From the NCBI GenBank assembly GCA_905178155.1, contig CAJINV010000002.1, positions 9,435,412 to 9,499,411 of the forward strand: a stretch of 64,000 nucleotides of DNA, written 5' to 3'. This stretch comes from Amoebophrya sp. A120 (Eukaryota > Sar > Dinophyceae > Syndiniales > Amoebophryaceae). Below the pieces are notes generated by a model, which saw only the letters and a program-made list of their open reading frames with translations, did no database searches and was not told where the DNA came from. How positions within the stretch are numbered: position 1 is the first letter of the stretch; each line of letters begins with the position of its first letter. Of this stretch, positions 59,446 through 64,000 are shown piece after piece. A program made the translations under genes and the position numbers.

Positions 59446-62400
59446 TCACTGCCCCGGCTCTTTCCCCGTACAGAGGCGGTACACGAGGTCGCCGACTGTT
59501 CCCCCGTCTTGCTGCATCAGACTGGTGCCCACGAGGAAGCAGTCGATGAGCCCGCAGTCCGCTTTGGTCTGTACCATCTCGGAGTGTGCCTTGATCCCAC
59601 TGAAAGAGACCAGCTTCACGTCGACCTGCCCGTATTTCCCGGCCTGTTTTGTCTGTCCCAGGAAGGATCCCACCTTGGAGGTGGTCTTTAGATCGATTTG
59701 GAAGGTTTTCAAGTTCCGGTTGTTGACGCCAATGACGATTTTTTTCTGCTTCGCCTTTTCGCACGCCTCCAGCGCAAGTTGCATTTCCGCGACGTTGTTC
59801 ACTTCCAGAATCGGCTCTACCTTGTACTTTTCCACCGCTAGCTTGATCATCTCCGCGAGCGGCTTCTCGAAAAACCCGTTTTCGGCTGTGACGCCGTCAG
59901 CCGCAACCGCGAGGCTGACAATGAGCAAAACCGCGTCCGCGTTGTTTTCCCTCGCGCGGGCCAGCGAGCGCTCGGTCAGAAAGAAGTCCTTCATGAGCAC
60001 CGGCGGACGGGATTGCGGCGAAGTTGTAGCTTCTTTCTGTTTGGTACGTGCAGCGAGGTCGCCTAACGTTTGCTGCGCTTCCTGGGAGTACTTTTCTGCC
60101 CCGTTGAAGAAGCAGGGCTCGGTGAGGATTGAGACCGCGGGAAAGAAGTCAAACGAGTTGTTTGGCAAGCCCTCACAGTACCTCCGCAAGAACCTGCTCA
60201 CAGTCGTGCATCCGTCCTGGCGATCGTAGTGACCGATTTTCACGGACGGGGTTTGCAACTTCACTTCCGGAATGACGAAGAAGCTGCTGTCAGGTTTCTT
60301 ACGGCTGTCGATTCGAGAAAAGATCGATGCGACGTTTACTTCTTGTTGGCGCGAGGATAAATTTTCCTTAGTGCCGGAAGGAGCTGTCAACGATGGGTCT
60401 TTTGTTTTCTGCATGGAGATATTGACAGACGCATCAGAGATTTTATTTTCTATCTGATTCACGACCCCGAACGCTCTTTGCTCCACCTCGTCCCGAATGA
60501 GTGTGTATTTGCAGATGCGGTCGACCAGACCCGCGTCCTTGTGCTTCGCGCTGTGAGTCCCGACGAAGTTCGTGGCCCAGATGAATTTGTGCAGCAAAAA
60601 AAGCGGGTTTCCGTCTTGATCCTCCGGCTCCGTGGCCGGTCGGGGCTGCAGCAACGAGAGGCACTTTTCCGTGCAGGCCTTCAGCCAGGCTCTGGATTGG
60701 GCAGGCGAAAACGCCTGCAGTACGTGGGGGGCTCGGTCCAAAAACAAAACCAACGCCGCGTTCATGGCGGTAAAGTTGCGCAAGTTCTCGAAATGCTTCT
60801 TCTTCTTTTCCAGCAGTTTCGCCTCCCGCCGAAACAGCGTCAGCATATTGATCGCGTTTTCTCTTTTCTCGTTCACAGCATTTTGGTCTACTGCGGTTGT
60901 ACCAGCCGCAGTTGTTCCTCCAGCTCTCGGCTGTATTAAACCGGTCAGCGAGTACACTTCTTCCGCTGTGCTCCCCTTAACACCAAAGTCTTCGCAAGTG
61001 AGAGTCATCGGCTGTGGCAACCGCTTCTCCCCCTCGTCTTCCCGCGGGAACACCACCTGGACCGTTTGCTTCACGCCCGCTACCGGTGTGGCTTTGTCCA
61101 CCCCGTCGGTCGTGTGGATGACTATGAGCTTTTTCGGCAGAGTGGTCGAGCTGTGCTGTGCCCCCTTGGAAAACACGAGCGCGTAGGCCCGGGCGACCAA
61201 GCTGCTGTGCGCGCCCAACACGGACACCTCCAACTCGCAGGGGTTTACGATCGGGCCGAGGTAGTTGAACAGGGTCGGCGACTTCCTCCGCGCCGTTTTG
61301 GCGGCTCGCAGCTTGGAGTACTTCGCGCGCAGCGGTCCGAACTTCTTCAGGATCGGAAAGAACTGGCGGGCAAACACGAAGGAGAAGTTTTCCGTCTCGT
61401 GCAGCACTTTGTCCACGTTCTCGAAACTGTCGATCGCGGTCAAGTGGGCGCCCAGACTCTCCAGCAGGTCCGCCGCCCCGCTGCCCGCAGCCGTGGACGC
61501 TACGTTACCGTACTTCAGCATTTTGATCCCGAGGGAATCTTTACGGTCGAAGGCGGCGGCGGCGAGAATGCAGGCGGGCGTGGAGATGTTGTGCGGATTC
61601 AGGAGATCTCCCCCCGTCCCGACGATGCACCCCATGACGAAATCGCGATTCATGTTCTTCGTTTTGTCAAACTTGTAGTTGCTCTTCGCCACCTTTTTCG
61701 CTTCTTGCAGCAGAATCTCCCGGCAAACAAAGAGCAGGTCCGCGAGCTTCTGGGCGTACTGCTCAGTCTCCTCCGCCGTCCGAACTTCCTCGTATTCCAC
61801 GAACGTTTTGGAAAATTTTGTGAAGAAGGAAAAGATTTTCGCCTCCACGAGCGGATTTTCCGCGATCAGCTGCGGGTCCGAGTGAATCAGAAACGTTTCC
61901 GCGGCCTTGTAGAGCTGGTCAGTTGTGATTTCTCTTGTTTCAGCTTCTTCACCTAAATGAGCAAACTCATTCCCGGTTGCAGGAGTTCTTCCAGACGTGC
62001 AACTGATGAACTGCTCCATCAAGTCTATCGCGTCCACCAGTTCAAGCATGTGGGTTTGTTTGCTGATGGTTTGCTGGTCCTTGTCTCCGCGACCGGACAG
62101 ATTGATGATCAGGTGCTGACTGCTGTCCATACTTGCTGCCTTCTTCATCGCGCCGGCCACCGCGTGCGCGGTTTCCAGCGCGCACAGGATCCCCTCGGTT
62201 TTCGCGAGTTTCTGGTAGGCCCGCAAGGCTTCCAAATCCGAGATCGACATGTAGTTCGCGCGGCCGGTGACGGACAAGAAGCTGTGGATCGGCGACACGC
62301 CGGTGTAGTCCAGCCCGGCGGACACGGAGTGCGAGCTCCCGGACTGTCCCCCGTTGGTCTGCAGCATCAGGTTCGTCGAGCCGTGGAGGATCCCGACCGT

Positions 62401-64000
62401 GCCGTCGGGGCCGGAAATGGACGCGGAGTGGACTACTTTGTTGTCGTCGAGAAATTCGTTGTTCTCCTCCAGAAACCCGCCGGCTTCCACGCCGAGCAAC
62501 TCGACCCCCTCGTCCCCGACGAACGCGTCGAACATGCCGATGCAGTTGCTGCCCCCGCCGACGCAGCCGACCACGCAGTTGGGGAGCTTCTTCTCGCTGT
62601 CGAAGAACTGCTTCCGCGCCTCCCGCCCGATGCAGGCCTGGGCCTCCCGCACGATGTAGGGGAAGGGGGCGGGGCCGATGCAGGAGCCGATCACGTAATG
62701 CGTGGACTCAATGTTCGACGCCCAGTCCCGCATCGTTTGGTTGACCGCGTTCCGCAGGGTTTTCGACCCGATCTCCACGGGGACCACCTTCGCGCCCATG
62801 GACTCGATCTATGACAGTGCACAACCCCCCCTCCCCCTTATTTGTAATGCAAAATCCCAAATCCAGCTTGAGCTGCTGCTTCGTAGCGCTGTTTGCATGA
62901 CAAATCCTGGAAGCCCAAACAGCACTACACTACAGTCCAAATTTGTCATGCTTAACAGACATTCTTGCTCATGCTTGTATTGCTGTCCATGCCATACAAA
63001 TGCGGGGGAGGGGGAGTTGTGCACTGTCATACGATCCGCTGCACATTCAGCTGTTGCCGCCGCGCGTCCTTGCCGCCCATGTAGATCGTGCAGGGCAGGT
63101 TCATATGGATTGCAAAAATGTCTGGGTCTGGAAGGTTGGAACTTGTGATGCTACCTTTGGACTCTAAAAAATTCTATATTGCATGACCAGCAAGAGGAGT
63201 CCGGTTTGTGCTACGCGTGGAGGGCATTTGTCATGCGGAAGAGGCATCAGGAAGGCCTCTGAAAATCTGTGATGCTAGGGCTTCCATGACAGACATTCCG
63301 TGTCATGCAAAAACAGCATAACAAATTTCGGATTCTTCCAGACCCCGACATTTTTACATTTGATAGTTCAGGTACGCGCAGCACACCGCGGTGGCCACGC
63401 CGTGCTGCCCCGCGCCGGTCTCCGCGATGATCCGGGTCTTGCCCATGCGCTTGGCCAGAATCGTCTGGAAGATCGCGTTGTTGATCTTGTGCGCGCCGGT
63501 GTGCAGCAGGTCCTCGCGCTTCAGCCAGATCGTCGCGCCGTTGAGGCGGGCCTTGTCACTATCCCTGCCGGACCGCTGCACCAAGTGGCGGACAAACTTG
63601 GTCAGGTTTTCCGCCCTGTACAGGCCCGTCGGCCGCGCGGCGATCTTCTGGTAGAGAAAATCGATCTCCTTCCAGAACGAGGGCTGACTATACACCTTCA
63701 CGAACTCCCTCTGCAGCTGCTCGCACGCCCGGCGAATCAGCTGCGAAACCCAGGCGCCGCCGAAGAACCCGTAGAACATGGGGATCCTCTGTGGTTTGCA
63801 AATGCGGGTCAAGGCCCGGATGCGGAGTTGCGACTTCAAGTGTTTCTTGTGTTGCTCAATCGGTTCCGCAATTTCGTACGCTTTCAGCGAGACGCTGTAC
63901 GTGTCGATACTAGCAGCTGTCGTGGCTGCATTTGGACTCTGTCTCTGAGTGAAGCACTGCTCCGCGCCGGACGCGACGTCGAACGCGAGACTGCAGCCTG
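59446..64000 (-). CDS. Tryptophan-synthesis fusion: (TrpF tail)-TrpB-TrpD-TrpC, 5' part beyond window
   Basis: Visible exons: 64000-63366, 63098-63032, 62804-59446; 1,352 residues, open at the window edge. Numbering from the edge: residues 1-57 resemble the end of phosphoribosylanthranilate isomerase (LAFDVASGAEQ, as in the DVSSGVE motif). About 70-485 is tryptophan synthase beta (PMFYGFFGGAW; PLP lysine in HTGAHKINNA at about 171; GCVGGGSNCIG; NLSGRGDKD). About 530-900 is anthranilate phosphoribosyltransferase (GTGGDLLNPHNIST, YGNVASTAAGSGAADLLESL, LFNYLGPIVNPCELEVSVLG). About 1085-1352 is indole-3-glycerol phosphate synthase (PEVKLQTPSVKIGHYD, VSILTEPCFFNGAE, PVLMKDFFLTE, IGVNNRNLKTF, CFLVGTSLM). 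Together they take anthranilate to tryptophan except for TrpA, which may lie upstream. Both introns seen are introner-like elements; excision restores NLPCTIYMGG and RIESMGAKVVPVE. The isomerase call rests on a short piece. Confidence 0.9.
62810..63031. mobile_element. Introner-like element, family 4 (222 bp)
   Basis: Inverted ends TATGACAGTGCACAACCCCC and (complement) TATGACAGTGCACAACTCCC, with a perfect CGATC duplication (62805-62809, 63032-63036). It interrupts TrpB; excision gives QRIESMGAKVVPVE. Shared words at 62842, 62895 and 62943. Confidence 0.93.
63104..63365. mobile_element. Introner-like element, family 3 (262 bp)
   Basis: Ends TATGGATTGCAAAAATGTCT and (complement) TATCAAATGTAAAAATGTCG, with a perfect GTTCA duplication (63099-63103, 63366-63370). 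It interrupts TrpB; excision joins CCAYLN to LPCTIYMGGKDARRQQ. Shared words at 63143, 63228 and 63316. Confidence 0.93.

Noticed and set aside
1-64000. tRNA, rRNA, CRISPR or bacterial operon features
   Set aside because: No tRNA-like T-arm and acceptor combination, rRNA core or regularly spaced repeat-spacer array was found. Introns and LTR elements show nuclear eukaryotic DNA.

Overview
The window reads as nuclear DNA of a unicellular alveolate, most likely a parasitic dinoflagellate of the Syndiniales/Amoebophrya type. This is inferred from three things. Every recognisable host gene lies on the minus strand. Core-metabolism genes are cut by short transposon-like introns with terminal inverted repeats and target-site duplications and without GT-AG ends, as described for Amoebophrya. 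Two very large biosynthetic fusion genes are present. No bacterial, CRISPR, tRNA or rRNA signal was seen.

Layout (host genes all minus). 1-1920: GRWD1/Rrb1-like WD40 ribosome-assembly protein, running off the left edge. 3239-3531: candidate two-exon small membrane protein. 4678-14367: unrecognised protein of about 2,957 residues in five exons, with four GT-AG introns all in phase 2. About 15.35-22.3 kb: many small exons that look like a helical-repeat organellar RNA-binding protein. 22.4-24.5 kb: gene-poor, with long purine/A tracts. 24.5-34.8 kb: a run of unrecognised coiled-coil, PAN-like and low-complexity proteins, probably lineage specific, with a duplicated exon. 36694-46493: a nine-exon gene fusing chorismate synthase to a complete pentafunctional AROM (DHQ synthase, EPSP synthase, shikimate kinase, DHQ dehydratase, shikimate dehydrogenase). 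47232-54108: a decayed Ty1/copia retrotransposon on the plus strand with both LTRs and a TTTTG target duplication. 54.69-55.69 kb: an 89-bp GC-rich satellite. 55940-58453: an ionotropic-glutamate-receptor-like protein. 59446-64000: a tryptophan fusion (PRAI tail, TrpB, TrpD, TrpC), open at the right edge.

The most striking system is a set of ten introner-like elements of 222-322 bp. Four families differ in their terminal inverted repeats, but all begin TAT and end ATA. Nine are flanked by 5-bp direct repeats (seven exact, two with one mismatch) and one by an exact 8-bp repeat. Removing the element plus one repeat copy restores the reading frame and conserved enzyme motifs at all nine junctions in the two fusion enzymes, and at none of the ten can GT-AG ends be placed. 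All four families also carry internal copies of the word TTGTNATGC/GCATNACAA.

Functionally, the shikimate fusion covers six of the seven steps to chorismate in one polypeptide. The tryptophan fusion, about 13 kb away on the same strand, uses chorismate-derived anthranilate. Together they suggest a compact cytosolic aromatic amino acid pathway. All positions come from reading the sequence by eye. Exon limits are firm for the two fusion enzymes, good for the WD40 and the five-exon gene, and weak elsewhere.
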